Positions 6,277 through 16,600 of a DNA stretch of 41,150 bases are shown piece by piece. A program made the translations under genes and the position numbers. The DNA lies in contig NZ_LAVL01000069.1 in the NCBI RefSeq assembly GCF_001083785.1, positions 1 to 41,150 on the forward strand, in the 5' to 3' direction. How positions within the stretch are numbered: position 1 is the stretch's first letter; the number at the start of each line of letters is the position of its first letter. The notes beneath the pieces were generated by a model, which was not told where the DNA came from, did no database searches, and saw nothing but the letters and a program-made list of their open reading frames with translations. The stretch comes from Nonomuraea sp. SBT364. Its GTDB lineage: Bacteria; Actinomycetota; Actinomycetes; Streptosporangiales; Streptosporangiaceae.

Positions 6277-6966
6277 ATGCCGCTCGGCGCCCTGCGCCCC
6301 AGCCCGCTGGTCGAACAGGCCACGGCCCGCCTGCGCGAGCAGATCACCGCCGGCCACTGGCCGGTCGGCACCCGCCTGCCCGGCGAGAACGCCCTGGCCA
6401 AGACCCTCGGCGTCGGCCGCTCCACGGTCCGCGAGGCGCTGCGCGCCCTCACGGGCGCCGGCCTGGTGCAGCCCCGCCAGGGCAGCGGCGTCTTCGTCAT
6501 CGCCACCGAACCGGCCGAGGACTGGCCCGCCCGCCTGCGCCGCGCCGCCATCACCGACGTGTACGAGGTCCGCATGATCGTCGAGACCCGGGCCGCCCGC
6601 CTGGCGGCGTCACGCCGTACCGGCGACGACGTGACGGCGCTCAGAGCCGCGCTGGCCGCCCGGCGCGCCGCGGCGGGCGGCGGCGACGCGGCCTTCGTGG
6701 ACGCCGACATCGCCCTGCACGCGGCGGTGGTCGCGGCGGCCAGCAACCCGGTGCTGACGGACCTGTTCGCCGAGTTCGCGCCCGCCCTGCGCGGCCGGCT
6801 GATCGACCTGGTGGAGCTGCTGGGCCTGCGGCACCACGACCCCAACCCCGGCGACGACACGCACGCCGCCCTGGTCGCGGCCATCGAGGAGGGCGACGGC
6901 GACCGGGCCGAGGCCGTCCTCCAGTCGGAGCTGGAACACACGCTCGCCCACCTGCGCCGCGCCTGA
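6277..6966 (+). CDS. GntR-family regulator, FadR subfamily (FCD domain)
   Basis: The 229-residue protein has an N-terminal winged helix (residues 10-75: PLVEQATARLREQI, GTRLPGENALAKTLGVGRST, VREALRALTGAGLVQPRQGSG) and a C-terminal all-helical FCD ligand-binding domain (about 90-225) with the expected Asp/His metal-type residues (DADIALHAAVVAAASNPVL, HAALVAAIEEGD). FadR-type regulators respond to small carboxylic acids or related metabolites. The ATG at 6277 follows GAGAGGTGA. It is divergent from leuA and its leader, with overlapping -10 boxes, so it may regulate itself and leuA; the effector is unknown. It converges on the candidate immunity gene. Confidence 0.9.
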   Translation: MPLGALRPSPLVEQATARLREQITAGHWPVGTRLPGENALAKTLGVGRSTVREALRALTGAGLVQPRQGSGVFVIATEPAEDWPARLRRAAITDVYEVRMIVETRAARLAASRRTGDDVTALRAALAARRAAAGGGDAAFVDADIALHAAVVAAASNPVLTDLFAEFAPALRGRLIDLVELLGLRHHDPNPGDDTHAALVAAIEEGDGDRAEAVLQSELEHTLAHLRRA

Positions 6967-6987
6967 GCGGGGAACGGCCTTCCGCGA

Positions 6988-7013
6988 CGGGCCGGTGACC
7001 CTATCCCGGCCCG
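6988..7013. terminator. Candidate bidirectional terminator
   Basis: CGGGCCGG (6988-6995) and CCGGCCCG (7006-7013) form a perfect 8-bp stem with a 10-base loop between the convergent GntR gene and the candidate immunity gene. It overlaps the last codons of the latter. No T tract is present. Confidence 0.45.
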
Positions 7014-7447
7014 GACGAGAAGGTGACAATGGGACCGTCCTCGGAACCGATGACCCGGACGTCGAAACTCCGGCGGGGAAACGCGGCGGACAGTGCGGCA
7101 CCCCAGGTCTTTGCGACACATTCGGCGAAGTAAGCCTGCGCCCGCCGGTCCTCCTCGACGTCATCCGAATCGACGATCTGCCAGACTCGCAGCTGGTTCA
7201 GCGTCGCTTCAATCTTCCGGACGTCGCCGGAAAGGCTCTTGCGCCAGGCCTGGAAATTCGATTCTTCGTAGGCGCGATCCCACAGCACACACCCCTCCGC
7301 CTCCACGAAACGCGGCCAGAAGATCCGGGAGAACGCCACCAGCATTCCCAGGTCGCCATGCGCCTTCACATAATTCAGATAATCAACGCCCCCTCCCCAT
7401 TCCGCTGCCCAGGATTTGATTCCGGAGTAATCCATCGGGTCATTCAC
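7001..7447 (-). CDS. Candidate immunity protein of the RHS toxin
   Basis: The 148-residue protein is soluble, without signal peptide or membrane segment, mildly acidic and tryptophan-rich (SGIKSWAAEWGGGVDYLNYV, FSRIFWPRFVEAEGCVLW, NFQAWRKSL, QLRVWQIV). I do not recognise a named family, but the size, composition and position directly downstream of an RHS toxin C-terminus on the same strand are those of a polymorphic-toxin immunity gene. GTG 7447 is chosen because GGAGGA lies 7 bases upstream; ATG 7465 and ATG 7435 are in-frame alternatives. Local GC content is lower than in the housekeeping genes around it, consistent with horizontal exchange of toxin/immunity cassettes. A strong hairpin separates it from the toxin gene. 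Confidence 0.7.
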   Translation of the reverse strand: MNDPMDYSGIKSWAAEWGGGVDYLNYVKAHGDLGMLVAFSRIFWPRFVEAEGCVLWDRAYEESNFQAWRKSLSGDVRKIEATLNQLRVWQIVDSDDVEEDRRAQAYFAECVAKTWGAALSAAFPRRSFDVRVIGSEDGPIVTFSSGPG

Positions 7448-7495
7448 TGACAGTTCCTCCGTCATTCGCGCAGGGGCCGGGGATTCGGATTCAGA

Positions 7496-7536
7496 CACCT
7501 CAGGCGCCCGCCATGCCGTTGCGGGCGCCTGAGGTG
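7496..7536. terminator. Perfect 16-bp hairpin between toxin and immunity genes
   Basis: Bases 7496-7511 and 7521-7536 form a perfect 16-bp GC-rich stem (CACCTCAGGCGCCCGC and its complement) with a 9-base loop. It lies 22 bases after the RHS stop codon and about 50 bases before the immunity start. It may terminate or attenuate readthrough into the immunity gene or mark a recombination junction. No T tract follows in either direction. Confidence 0.7.
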
Positions 7537-7557
7537 ACGCACTTCTACCGGCTCGGC

Positions 7558-10500
7558 CTACCGGCAACCGCACAGTTCTTCTTCGGGGCGCAGAGGCCGT
7601 GGCAGCTTCGCCCAGTCACGAAAGACCTGACCCGTTCTCGGATTGACGTTCTTGACTACATCGAGAATGTGTGGAGCCGGTACGTGAGCATGCGCCTTCG
7701 AGTCAGGAAGGAGGTCCGCACGCTGGGAGATCTGTCCTTCCTCATCATATCGCGCATATGCAGTGACCGTCCCATCCTCTTTCTGGCGGAAAAGTATTTC
7801 CCCGGGTTTGGCGGTATTGGGAAAGCGTCCGCTGACCTGCCGCGCATCCGCGAGGCTCAGTCCGCCTGTTTCGCAGTTGTGAACGAGGACCGGCGCCTGG
7901 CCTGCCAGCACATAGTACGTGTGCGGTCCTTCGACGGTCAGGTTGTGGACGCGCAAGCTCGCTGTCCGCTTCTTGACCGCGCTGACCTGGACATAGGTGC
8001 CGGCGCTGGTCCGCAGGAGCATGCCCGTGCTCAGTTCGGCCGCGGTGACCCACTTGCCTGGCTCGGGGGCCCAGAACGGGTGGCCGTCCGTGGCGGTCAC
8101 CACGCTCGCGGAGCTCCCCGGCCCGGTGTCGACGGTGATCTCGACCAGGTTCTTGATGCCGTCGCCGCTGATCAGGGCCGTGACCTCGTGCGGACCGGTC
8201 TTACCGGTTTCGGGGTCGGTGGCCAGGACCTTGTCGCCGACCCGCACCTCCTCGATGGGCTTGCGACTGCCGTCCGCCATCAGCACCAGCGTGTCCGGCA
8301 CGAAGCTGTTGGTCAGGCACTTGCCGGACCTCGTGAAGGTCGTGCTCGGCGTCCCTCCCAGCCCGGCGGCCCTGCTGAGCACGTTGCCCTGACCGAGCGT
8401 GAAGATCGTCTGGCCTGTGTCCAGGCACGCGTAGAGGTCGCCGTCCTCGAAGCACCTCTGGGCGGCGTCCACGCCGGTGACCTCAGCCACGAAGGCCGCG
8501 ACGGGGTGGTCTTCCATTTCCCGGTGGTACTTCTTGGGGACGAAGGCCACCTCGTACTTCCAGCATGGACGGGCACCGCACGGGCCGCCCTTGATCGAAT
8601 CGTTCGAGCCGTGATCGACGGGCGGGTTGTAGGTGTCGGCCGGGTTGTTGGCGCGGTTCTGGTGAGCGCCTCCGCTGCCGTCGCCGCAGACACCGTCGGG
8701 ACACGACTCATGGAGCAGCCCGTCGGGGTCGCTGTAGGTGACGGGGCTGTTGTTGGCGTAGGCGTAGCCGTTGATCTGCTGCGGGTCGGTGACGTCCGTG
8801 ATCAGGTCGTCCGAAAGGAAGCGGCCGATCGCCGCGTCGTACTGGCGGGCGCCCAGGGTGGTCAGCCCGGTCGAGGCGTCGACGGTCCCGCCGACGAAAC
8901 CGAGCTCACCGGGCAGGGCCGCCGGGGTGCCCCGGGGGGCGCCGAAGGCGGTCTGCCGGCGCTGGCTGACCTTCAGGGTGTCCGCGTCGATCGCCGTGTG
9001 GATGGTGTTCTGATGATCAGCCGACAGCCAGGTCAGGCCGCCGGCGTCGCGCATCCCCACGGTGGTGCCCGCGTGCGTGTAGTAGCGGGTGGCCGTTAGA
9101 GCGCCGGTCGCCTCGGTCAGCCTCAATTCCTGCCCGGGCAGGTAAAGCGTGATGCCGGTGGGGTCGCGGCGGATCAGCCGGTTGCCCTCGGTGTCGTAGA
9201 GGAACTGCGTGCTGCCGCCCCCCGCGGTGACCTCGGCCAGCCGTCCCTCGGCGTCCCACCGGAGCTCCTGGCCCGGACGCTGGATGGTGTTCCCCGCGGC
9301 GTCATAGCGGTAGCCGTCCGTGATGGACTTGCCGGCCGTCTTAGTGATCACCGAGGTGAGGGCGTGGGGCTGGGCGGCGCCGGCCGCGGGATACCTGTAG
9401 TCGCGCACGGTGTCCCCGCCGGCGGTGTGCTGGGTCTCGAAGCGGCGGTTGCCCACCGCGTCCAGCGTGAAGGAGTGCCAGTAGGGGGCAGGTCCCGCCA
9501 GTTCCGAGACGCTCGGGCCGGCCTCGCAGCCGGTACGCGGTGTCCACGCCTCGGTCATCCGCCGCAGGTGGTCGTAGCGGAAGCACTGGGTGTCGGCCGG
9601 CTTGTCCTTGGGGGTGTCGGCGATGGCGGTGAGGTTGCCGATCGGGTCGTAGGTGTAGCCGATGTCCGCCTGCATGGGCGCGGGGACCTCGGCGTCGACG
9701 ATCACCCGCTCCAGGCGGCGCGTGCTGGGGTCGTAGTAGCGCGACACCCAGGCGCGCTGCTCGTTCTCGCCCAGGTGGATGCGCTCCACCTCGCCGTAGC
9801 CGGTGTGGTCGGTCTTGCTGACGTAGTCCACCGTGCCGTCGCCGAAGCTGCCGAGCAGCGTGGTCGACCTGCCGAGGTCGTCGTAGGAGTAGTCCACCGT
9901 TTCCCGCAGCAGATCACCGATCTCCGGCAGGACGTGCGCATCCGGGCTGCCGTCCGGGTTGTACTTGGCCGTGGTCGTGTAGACACCGGCCAGCGTCTGT
10001 TTCGGCGTCCGGGTCAGCGGCGTGGCCGGGATGGTCAGCTTGTTGCCGCTGGGCAGGCCGAGCTTGTTGTAGCCGGTGACGTCGTTGACGAAGGCGTTGC
10101 CGTCACCGTCGTAACGGGTGGAAGAGGCCAGGTACCCCTTGCCGTTGGTGGCGGTGTCATAGGTCCACCGCGACAGCGGTGTCCCGGTGGCCGAGCCCTT
10201 CCAGACGGCCGTGGTCCTGCCCAGAGCGTCGTAGGCGAAGGTCAGCGTGACGTCGCGGGCGTCGGTGACGGTCTCCACCTGGCCGGCGGCGTCATAGGTC
10301 CTTGTCGATCGGCCCTTGTCCGGGTCAACCGATTCGAGCAGCCGTCCGCGCAGGTCGTAGGTGTTACGCCAGACGTTGCCGGCCGGGTCACTCGTCGTGG
10401 CCAGGGCGCCGGCGGGTGTGTAGGTGTACTTGGTGCCGTCGAAGGCGCCGGTGGCGGTGGCGCCGTGGTGCTGGCGCAGTTCCGTGGTCTGGCCACGGGC

Positions 10501-13500
10501 GTCGACGATCGTGGTCGTGGCCGTGCCGCCACCCGGCGGCGTGATGTGCACGCGGTCGCCGCCGTAGGCGTAACTGGTCTTCCACTTCTCCTGCGCGCCC
10601 GCCTGGAAGACCACCTCGCTCGGGCGCCCGGCCGCGTCGAACCGGGTCAGCGACAGCCCCGGCACGTCGGTGTCGGGAGCCGTCCACAGCTTGCCGTCCA
10701 CCTCGGCGTCGGAGAAGTACGGCTGCGTGCTCTGGAAGGCACGTCCGTGGGAGTCGTAGTGGGTCTCCGTCAGCAGCCGGCCGCCCCCGGTGGGCGTCTG
10801 CGTCTGCCGTACCCGCATCAACCCGTCGTAGAGCGTCTTGCTGGTGACGTACACCCCGTTAGGGCCCACGGCCTGCGTGGTGACCACGGACGGGGCGTCG
10901 GTGTTGACCTCGTAGGTGTACTTCAGGTTGCCGCTCTGGCTGCTGCTGGACCGGTTGGGCAGCCAGACTTCGGTCTTCCTGCCGAGAGCGTCATAGGCGA
11001 TCTCGGTCACCACCCGGTCGTTCGGGTTGATGATTTTGACCGGTACCCCCCATGCCGGGGCGAGCTCGACCGAGGCCACGTGACCGGCCGGGTTGGTCTC
11101 CCGAATCCCGGTGAGCGGCCCCGCGTCGGTCGGGGTGTAGACGGTGGTGGTGGTACGGCCGAGCGCGTCGCCCTTGGTCAACGGCCGGCCGTGGGCGTCG
11201 AACGTCCCGGTCGAGACCAGTGCCCACACCGGACCGGACGCCGGCCATTCGGCGGCCTCCTCCACCCTGGTCACGTCACCCTTGGCGGGTGCCTGATCGA
11301 ACTCCAGGCCGTCGTAGGCGGTGCGGACCGCCGAGATGGCGTCCGCCGGTAGCGAGACATCGGCCTCGCACGCGGCGGCGACCGTCTCCTGCCTCGCCGG
11401 CAGGTTGAGCAGCCAGTCTTTGGCGTTGCGTACGTACGTGGTGGTGGTGCACCGATCGTCGTCCGGCGTGCCGACATCCCCCAGATCGCTGACCGTGAGC
11501 GGCAGGCCGCGGTCGTCGTAGGTGTATTCGACCTTCGTGGTGCGATAGCCGCCGGCCGCCAGCGCGGTGTAGGCGGCCACGCTGTCCGGGCGCACCCGGT
11601 ACGCCTTCAGCGATCCCCGGGTCGCGACGGGCCCCGTCCACATCGGCGTGGTGATGCTCTTGGAGACGATCGGGCCGTTCTCGCCGTTGTAGGCGATCGA
11701 CTCCAGCTGCAGACCGCGCAGCCAGTCGTGATCCGGATGCTCCTTGCCGGTGCTGTCCGTCACGGGCGGGGTCTTGGCGCCGTCGGTCCGGTGGTTGCCG
11801 TCCATTCCGCGGAAGTAGCGCAGTTCGCTCATCTGCACCGGGCCCGACTCGCCCTTGGCCATGCCGTTCCTGACCCGCATCCGGGCGTAACCGCGGAACT
11901 CGTTCCAGGTCCGATCCTCGTCCTTGGTGAACTCGGAGGTGTCATGGTGCCAGGCGGCACCGTCCAGGTACTCGTAGCTGGTGACCTGCTCCGAGGAACT
12001 GCCGATGCGGTCGGACTGCGTGATCTGCGCGACCACGTACTTGTGGAAGTAGTCCGTGCGCTCATCGTGCCCGGGTAAGGCCCAGGTGACCGGGAAACAC
12101 CGCATGGTGTTCGCCTGCGCGGTGAGCGGCATGCTGGTGCCCGACACACACTCGGGCCGGGCGTAGGCCACCGACAGCACCCCGCCGCTCTCCGACACCA
12201 CCCCGGTGATCCGATAACGGTTGAGCGGGCTCACGCCGTCCACCGCGTGCACCCTGTTGGGCATGCTCGTGCCCTCGAACTCGACCGCGGGCAGCGACAC
12301 CGTGGTGCCACCCGCGTGACCCTGGTGGGTGATGCCCTTCAGCCACAGCGCGGCCTTCTCCCCTGTGCCCGGCGCGGGGTAGGCGTGCTCCAGCGTCCAG
12401 GAGTCCACGTCCTCGTACTCGCCGCCCTTGAGCACCCGCGTCGTGACGGACGCCAGCCGCTTGGTCGACCAGAAGGACGGCGCGTGCTGGTCCGGGCAGA
12501 TCGTGGAGTCGCACTTGGACTCCCACGGCACATCCGGCCAGTTCTCCTTCTTGCTGGGGGTGCAGTCGCTGCCCGGAACGCACCGATCGGCCCGCGTGAA
12601 CGCCACCTGCCCGGCGGCCCGCGCCTGCGAGCCCTCTCGCAGGCCGTACTCGACCAGCTTCAGCGTGCCGCCCCGGACGTAGGAGACCGCCGCGTCCTGC
12701 AGGTTGCGGCCGTAGGAGTTGACCTCCTTGTCGTAGGTGTACAAGATCATGTTCTGGTGCGGGTCGACGACCTTGTCCAGGTTCCACCGCCAGGCCTGCG
12801 AGCACGACGAGGCGGCGAAGCCCGAGGCGTTGTTGCAGGGCTCCCTGGCGTCGTCGCCGAACACCGGCACCGTCCAGGTGGACGCGGACTCGGAGCGGGA
12901 TCCGAAGAAGTACTGCACGCCGCCGACCGTGGTGATCTTCCAGTGCTCACCGTTGTCGTCGCCGTTGTCCGCACCGGTCAGCCGCTCGATCCGGGAGCCG
13001 TCGTCGCTCTCCAGCCGCCAGTCGCCGTCGGCGTCGTTCCTGACCAGGCTGCCGCTGCCGCCCGGATAGGTGATGAAGGCGTTGTCACTGCGCCAGCACA
13101 GGTCCCCTGTCTCCGGCGGGACCGTCCCTCCCATGTCGTCCTCGGCGCACGCGCCGTATCGCCGCTCGATGAATCCGACCGACAGATTCCAGCCCTCGCC
13201 CACCCACGAGGGCTGGTTGTTGCTGGCGCTGGTCCTGCCGTCGACGATCGAGGAGGCGTAACCCAGCGCCAGCTTCGGCTCCAGACCACCCGGCGCCGGC
13301 GGCACCCGTAACGGATAGGACCACGTGAAGTCACCGGTATGAGGAGAAACGTCCCAGGTGGCGGACGGTGACAACGGCGACGCCGTCGACACACCGGCAC
13401 CGTCCAGCCACTTGCCGCCGGTCGGCTGGTTGTTCTTCTGGCTCTCCCGGCTGGCCTGGTCATCCCCTCGCGCGCCCATCGTCTCCTGGGTGACAGCCAC

Positions 13501-13629
13501 CGGCGTCAGCTCCGGCAGGTCCACCGAAGGCCCTGTCGCCGCCGCGGAGGCAGGGGGGACGACGAGCAACTGCGCCGTGACCATCACCGTGGTGACGATG
13601 GCGCGCACATTCCCTATTTGTCGTAGCAT
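7558..13629 (-). CDS. Secreted RHS/YD-repeat polymorphic toxin with HINT and Ntox24-like tip
   Basis: The 2023-residue protein starts with a Sec-type signal (VRAIVTTVMVTAQLLVVPPASAAA). An SpvB-like N-terminal region (VSPHTGDFTWSYPLRVPP, PSWVGEGWNL) is followed by many YD repeats (about 600-1600, e.g. YDALGRTTAVWKGS, YDAAGQVETVTDARD) and the RHS core end (ARQYDAAIGRFLSDDLI, GYAYANNSPVTYSDPDGLL, about 1610). A HINT domain follows (about 1770-1915: NSFVPDTLVLMADG, TATDGHPFW, PVLVHNC), predicted to cleave off the tip. The last about 107 residues (GEILFRQKEDGTVTAYARYD, HVPAPHIL, NPRTGQVF) resemble polymorphic toxin type 24. RHS shells encapsulate and deliver the tip to rivals. ATG 13629 has GAGGGA upstream; a TTG at 13659 is in frame. 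It lies 37 bases behind the LamG gene, so they are likely cotranscribed. Confidence 0.9.
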   Translation of the reverse strand: MLRQIGNVRAIVTTVMVTAQLLVVPPASAAATGPSVDLPELTPVAVTQETMGARGDDQASRESQKNNQPTGGKWLDGAGVSTASPLSPSATWDVSPHTGDFTWSYPLRVPPAPGGLEPKLALGYASSIVDGRTSASNNQPSWVGEGWNLSVGFIERRYGACAEDDMGGTVPPETGDLCWRSDNAFITYPGGSGSLVRNDADGDWRLESDDGSRIERLTGADNGDDNGEHWKITTVGGVQYFFGSRSESASTWTVPVFGDDAREPCNNASGFAASSCSQAWRWNLDKVVDPHQNMILYTYDKEVNSYGRNLQDAAVSYVRGGTLKLVEYGLREGSQARAAGQVAFTRADRCVPGSDCTPSKKENWPDVPWESKCDSTICPDQHAPSFWSTKRLASVTTRVLKGGEYEDVDSWTLEHAYPAPGTGEKAALWLKGITHQGHAGGTTVSLPAVEFEGTSMPNRVHAVDGVSPLNRYRITGVVSESGGVLSVAYARPECVSGTSMPLTAQANTMRCFPVTWALPGHDERTDYFHKYVVAQITQSDRIGSSSEQVTSYEYLDGAAWHHDTSEFTKDEDRTWNEFRGYARMRVRNGMAKGESGPVQMSELRYFRGMDGNHRTDGAKTPPVTDSTGKEHPDHDWLRGLQLESIAYNGENGPIVSKSITTPMWTGPVATRGSLKAYRVRPDSVAAYTALAAGGYRTTKVEYTYDDRGLPLTVSDLGDVGTPDDDRCTTTTYVRNAKDWLLNLPARQETVAAACEADVSLPADAISAVRTAYDGLEFDQAPAKGDVTRVEEAAEWPASGPVWALVSTGTFDAHGRPLTKGDALGRTTTTVYTPTDAGPLTGIRETNPAGHVASVELAPAWGVPVKIINPNDRVVTEIAYDALGRKTEVWLPNRSSSSQSGNLKYTYEVNTDAPSVVTTQAVGPNGVYVTSKTLYDGLMRVRQTQTPTGGGRLLTETHYDSHGRAFQSTQPYFSDAEVDGKLWTAPDTDVPGLSLTRFDAAGRPSEVVFQAGAQEKWKTSYAYGGDRVHITPPGGGTATTTIVDARGQTTELRQHHGATATGAFDGTKYTYTPAGALATTSDPAGNVWRNTYDLRGRLLESVDPDKGRSTRTYDAAGQVETVTDARDVTLTFAYDALGRTTAVWKGSATGTPLSRWTYDTATNGKGYLASSTRYDGDGNAFVNDVTGYNKLGLPSGNKLTIPATPLTRTPKQTLAGVYTTTAKYNPDGSPDAHVLPEIGDLLRETVDYSYDDLGRSTTLLGSFGDGTVDYVSKTDHTGYGEVERIHLGENEQRAWVSRYYDPSTRRLERVIVDAEVPAPMQADIGYTYDPIGNLTAIADTPKDKPADTQCFRYDHLRRMTEAWTPRTGCEAGPSVSELAGPAPYWHSFTLDAVGNRRFETQHTAGGDTVRDYRYPAAGAAQPHALTSVITKTAGKSITDGYRYDAAGNTIQRPGQELRWDAEGRLAEVTAGGGSTQFLYDTEGNRLIRRDPTGITLYLPGQELRLTEATGALTATRYYTHAGTTVGMRDAGGLTWLSADHQNTIHTAIDADTLKVSQRRQTAFGAPRGTPAALPGELGFVGGTVDASTGLTTLGARQYDAAIGRFLSDDLITDVTDPQQINGYAYANNSPVTYSDPDGLLHESCPDGVCGDGSGGAHQNRANNPADTYNPPVDHGSNDSIKGGPCGARPCWKYEVAFVPKKYHREMEDHPVAAFVAEVTGVDAAQRCFEDGDLYACLDTGQTIFTLGQGNVLSRAAGLGGTPSTTFTRSGKCLTNSFVPDTLVLMADGSRKPIEEVRVGDKVLATDPETGKTGPHEVTALISGDGIKNLVEITVDTGPGSSASVVTATDGHPFWAPEPGKWVTAAELSTGMLLRTSAGTYVQVSAVKKRTASLRVHNLTVEGPHTYYVLAGQAPVLVHNCETGGLSLADARQVSGRFPNTAKPGEILFRQKEDGTVTAYARYDEEGQISQRADLLPDSKAHAHVPAPHILDVVKNVNPRTGQVFRDWAKLPRPLRPEEELCGCR

Positions 13630-13666
13630 CTGTCCCTCTGTGCTGATTCTTCGCAACAAGGCTGGG

Positions 13667-16600
13667 TCAGGCGGCGGCGCGTTCGGCGATCACCGAGTCC
13701 GGGACGATCCCCTTTTCGACACGCACCTCGTCGAGCGCCCCGGGGAAGTAGTCGGCGGACTCGCCGCCGACCTTCGAGCGCCCGATGCTGAGAACGCGTA
13801 CCGCGGTCCACAGCGCCACGTCGTCCTTGGCCCCGGCGAGCTTCCCGTCGACGTAGAGGCGGAGCCGGCGGGCGGCGTAGTCGTAGACCCCGGTCACATG
13901 GGTCCACCGGTCGGCGACCGCTTCCGCCGCCGAGCGGGCGTAGACCAACTCGGCACCATCGGCGTCGCGCTCGTATCCGCCGAACACCCAGCGGTTCAGG
14001 CCCGCTCGATATTGCAGCGCGAACGCGCTCATCCGGGCGCCGTCCTGACCCACCACCGTGGCGGTCTTGGCCGTGCTGTCGAGCCTGGCCCAGGCCGAGA
14101 CCGTGAAACTGTCCTCCATCCCGATGCCGAGCATCGAGGTCGCCGCCGAGCCGGAGGAGCCGTTCAACTGCAGCGCCAGGCCGATCTTCCCGGGCACGAA
14201 GGACGTGCCCCCCGACAAGGTGGCGTGCGCCTTGCGCCAGGAGGAGTCGCTCGCGGTGCGGTCGTCGAAGGTGTAGTGGGCCCACGCGACGGCCGGGACG
14301 TCGTCGTGAACGCGGCGAATCTCCCCGTCGCTGAGCGCCCGGCCGAACACCCGAACGTCGTCGATCCCGCGTCCGAAGAAGTCCGTCGGAACGCCCTTGC
14401 GCAGGGCTCTGCCGATCGTCAGCGGGCCGTCGGCCTTGAAGACCGAGACGCCGACCTGGACGGCCGACAGGACGCCGTTGACATAGAGCCTGGCCTGCCG
14501 CAGTGGCGCCTCGTACACGACGGCCAGGTGGGTCCACCGGCCGTGAAGCGCCGGTTCCACCGACTTGAGCACGATGGGCGGATCGTCGTCGTCCTCGGCG
14601 GCCAGTTCCGCCGCCCAGACGCCGGCGGCCCGGTCGTAGGTGAGTGCGAAGGAACTGGTGCGCGCGCCGTCCCGGGCGATGACCGTCCCCCTCTTCAGCT
14701 GCCCGGACCCCGGGGCGGCGACATAGGCCCAGGCCGTCGCCGAGAAGCCGGCTCCGGTGTCGGGCTCGAGCCCGTCCGCCTGCGCGTAGCCCGAGGTGCC
14801 GTCCAGCCACAGGCCGTTGCCGCCGCGCCCGCCGGTCCAGGCGGCGCCGCCGTGCAGGGTCGCGGTGGCGCCGCCCCGGCTGTCGCCCGCCGTGGTCCCG
14901 CTGCCCTCGTCGAGCATCCAGTGACCGATCGCGTCGGCGGGCAGGGTGGCCGGGCCCTGGATCGGCGGATAGGACATGTGCAGGCTCTTGACCCTGGCCT
15001 TGTCGTGCGCGCCGTTGTACAGCCGGACGTCGTCGATCCGGCCCGGCCAGAACTCGGTTTCGTCGCCGTCGGCCATGCCCCGGCCGATCTGCACCCCGCC
15101 GACCGGCTTCCAGGGGTTGAGCAGCGTTCCTTCGCCCTGCCTCGCGCCGTTGACGTACAGCACCAGCGACCTGCCCGGGCGGTCGTAGACACCGGTCAGG
15201 TGGACCCAGGAGTCGAAGTCGGAGGTGACGGCCGAGACGGCCGCCTTGGTCACCCGCGCGTTGTCCGTGTCATCCTCGGGCAGTTCGAAGATCCACGCGC
15301 CCTCCGTGTTCTCGTCGTCGTCCTTGAGGAAGCCGAGGCGGAACTTGCTGGAGCTGTCGCCGTCCACGCTCACCGCCGTCGCCCTGCAGGAGTACGGCGG
15401 ATCGCTCAGATCACAGTTGTCCGCGGCGGAGCTGGGCAGACGCACCCAGGCCGTCACCGTGAAGCTGTCATCGGTCCGCACGTCGGCCCCGTCGGTGGAG
15501 ACGCTGTCGTCCACGCCGTCGAGCTCGACCGCGTTGCCGACCCGGCCGGCCGTGTACCCGGCGCCGCCGTCCAGCTTGCCGTGCCTGGCGCCGACGGCGT
15601 CGCCGGCTTCGTCACCGCCCGGCTCGTCGAAGCGCCAATGGTGCACCAGGGACAGATCGCGCCCCGACATCACCTTGATCTCTTCGCTGAACAACTGCCG
15701 GCTGTAGACGGCCACGTCGTCCATCGCTCCGGCGAAGTGGCCCTCCGCGGAGGATCCGTTCTGCCAGTAGCCGAGGCGCAGGCGGCCGTCCGCCCGGTCG
15801 GCGGTCTGGCCGTGCTCGCCGGAGGCCACCAGCGCGCCGTTGACGTACAGCGTCATGCGCTTGGCCCCCGCGTCGTAGACGCCCACGAGATGGGCCCACG
15901 CGCCGGTCTTGACCGCGCCCCCGGTCACTTCGCCCTGTGTGCCACCCGTGATCGTGTTGTACATCACGAATCCCCACGTGCCATCGGACGTGGCGCCCAG
16001 GAGGAAGGAACCGTCCTGGGACGCGACCACCTGGTCGACGTCGCTCTTGTCGGCTCTGACCCAGGCGGCCACGGAGAAGCTCTGCAGCGCGTTCACCGCA
16101 TGGCCGGCGCTGACGCCGTTCGGGCGGGCACCGTCGAGCTGCAGGGCCAGGTCGTGCGGCTGCGGGTAGGTCGTCTGGCCGGCGGCCCAGGCGACCTTGC
16201 CGTCGACGGTGCCGTGCCGCGCCTTGCCCGAACTGTCCACGACGTCACCGTCCAGGTTCCACCGTCCGACCGAGACGTTGTCCATGCTGACCAGCCCCTG
16301 GATCTCGGCGACCGGCAGCGCCCGGCTGTAGATTCGGATGCTGTCCACCGAACCCGGCCAGAAGTTCTCCGGAACGCCGTTCGACCTCCCTCGCCCGATC
16401 GTGAAGGGTCCCGCCGCGTCCCAGACCTGTTCGTGCGCGAGCGTGCCCATACGAGTGCCGTTCACGTACAGCTTGATCTGCTTGTTCTTCGCGTCGTAGA
16501 CCCCGGTCAGGTGGGTCCACACCTCCGGTTGGACTCGCCCGTCGGGGGCGTCCTCCCCGCCCTGGACGCGGTCGACCCGGCCGCCGCCGTCGACGTCCGC

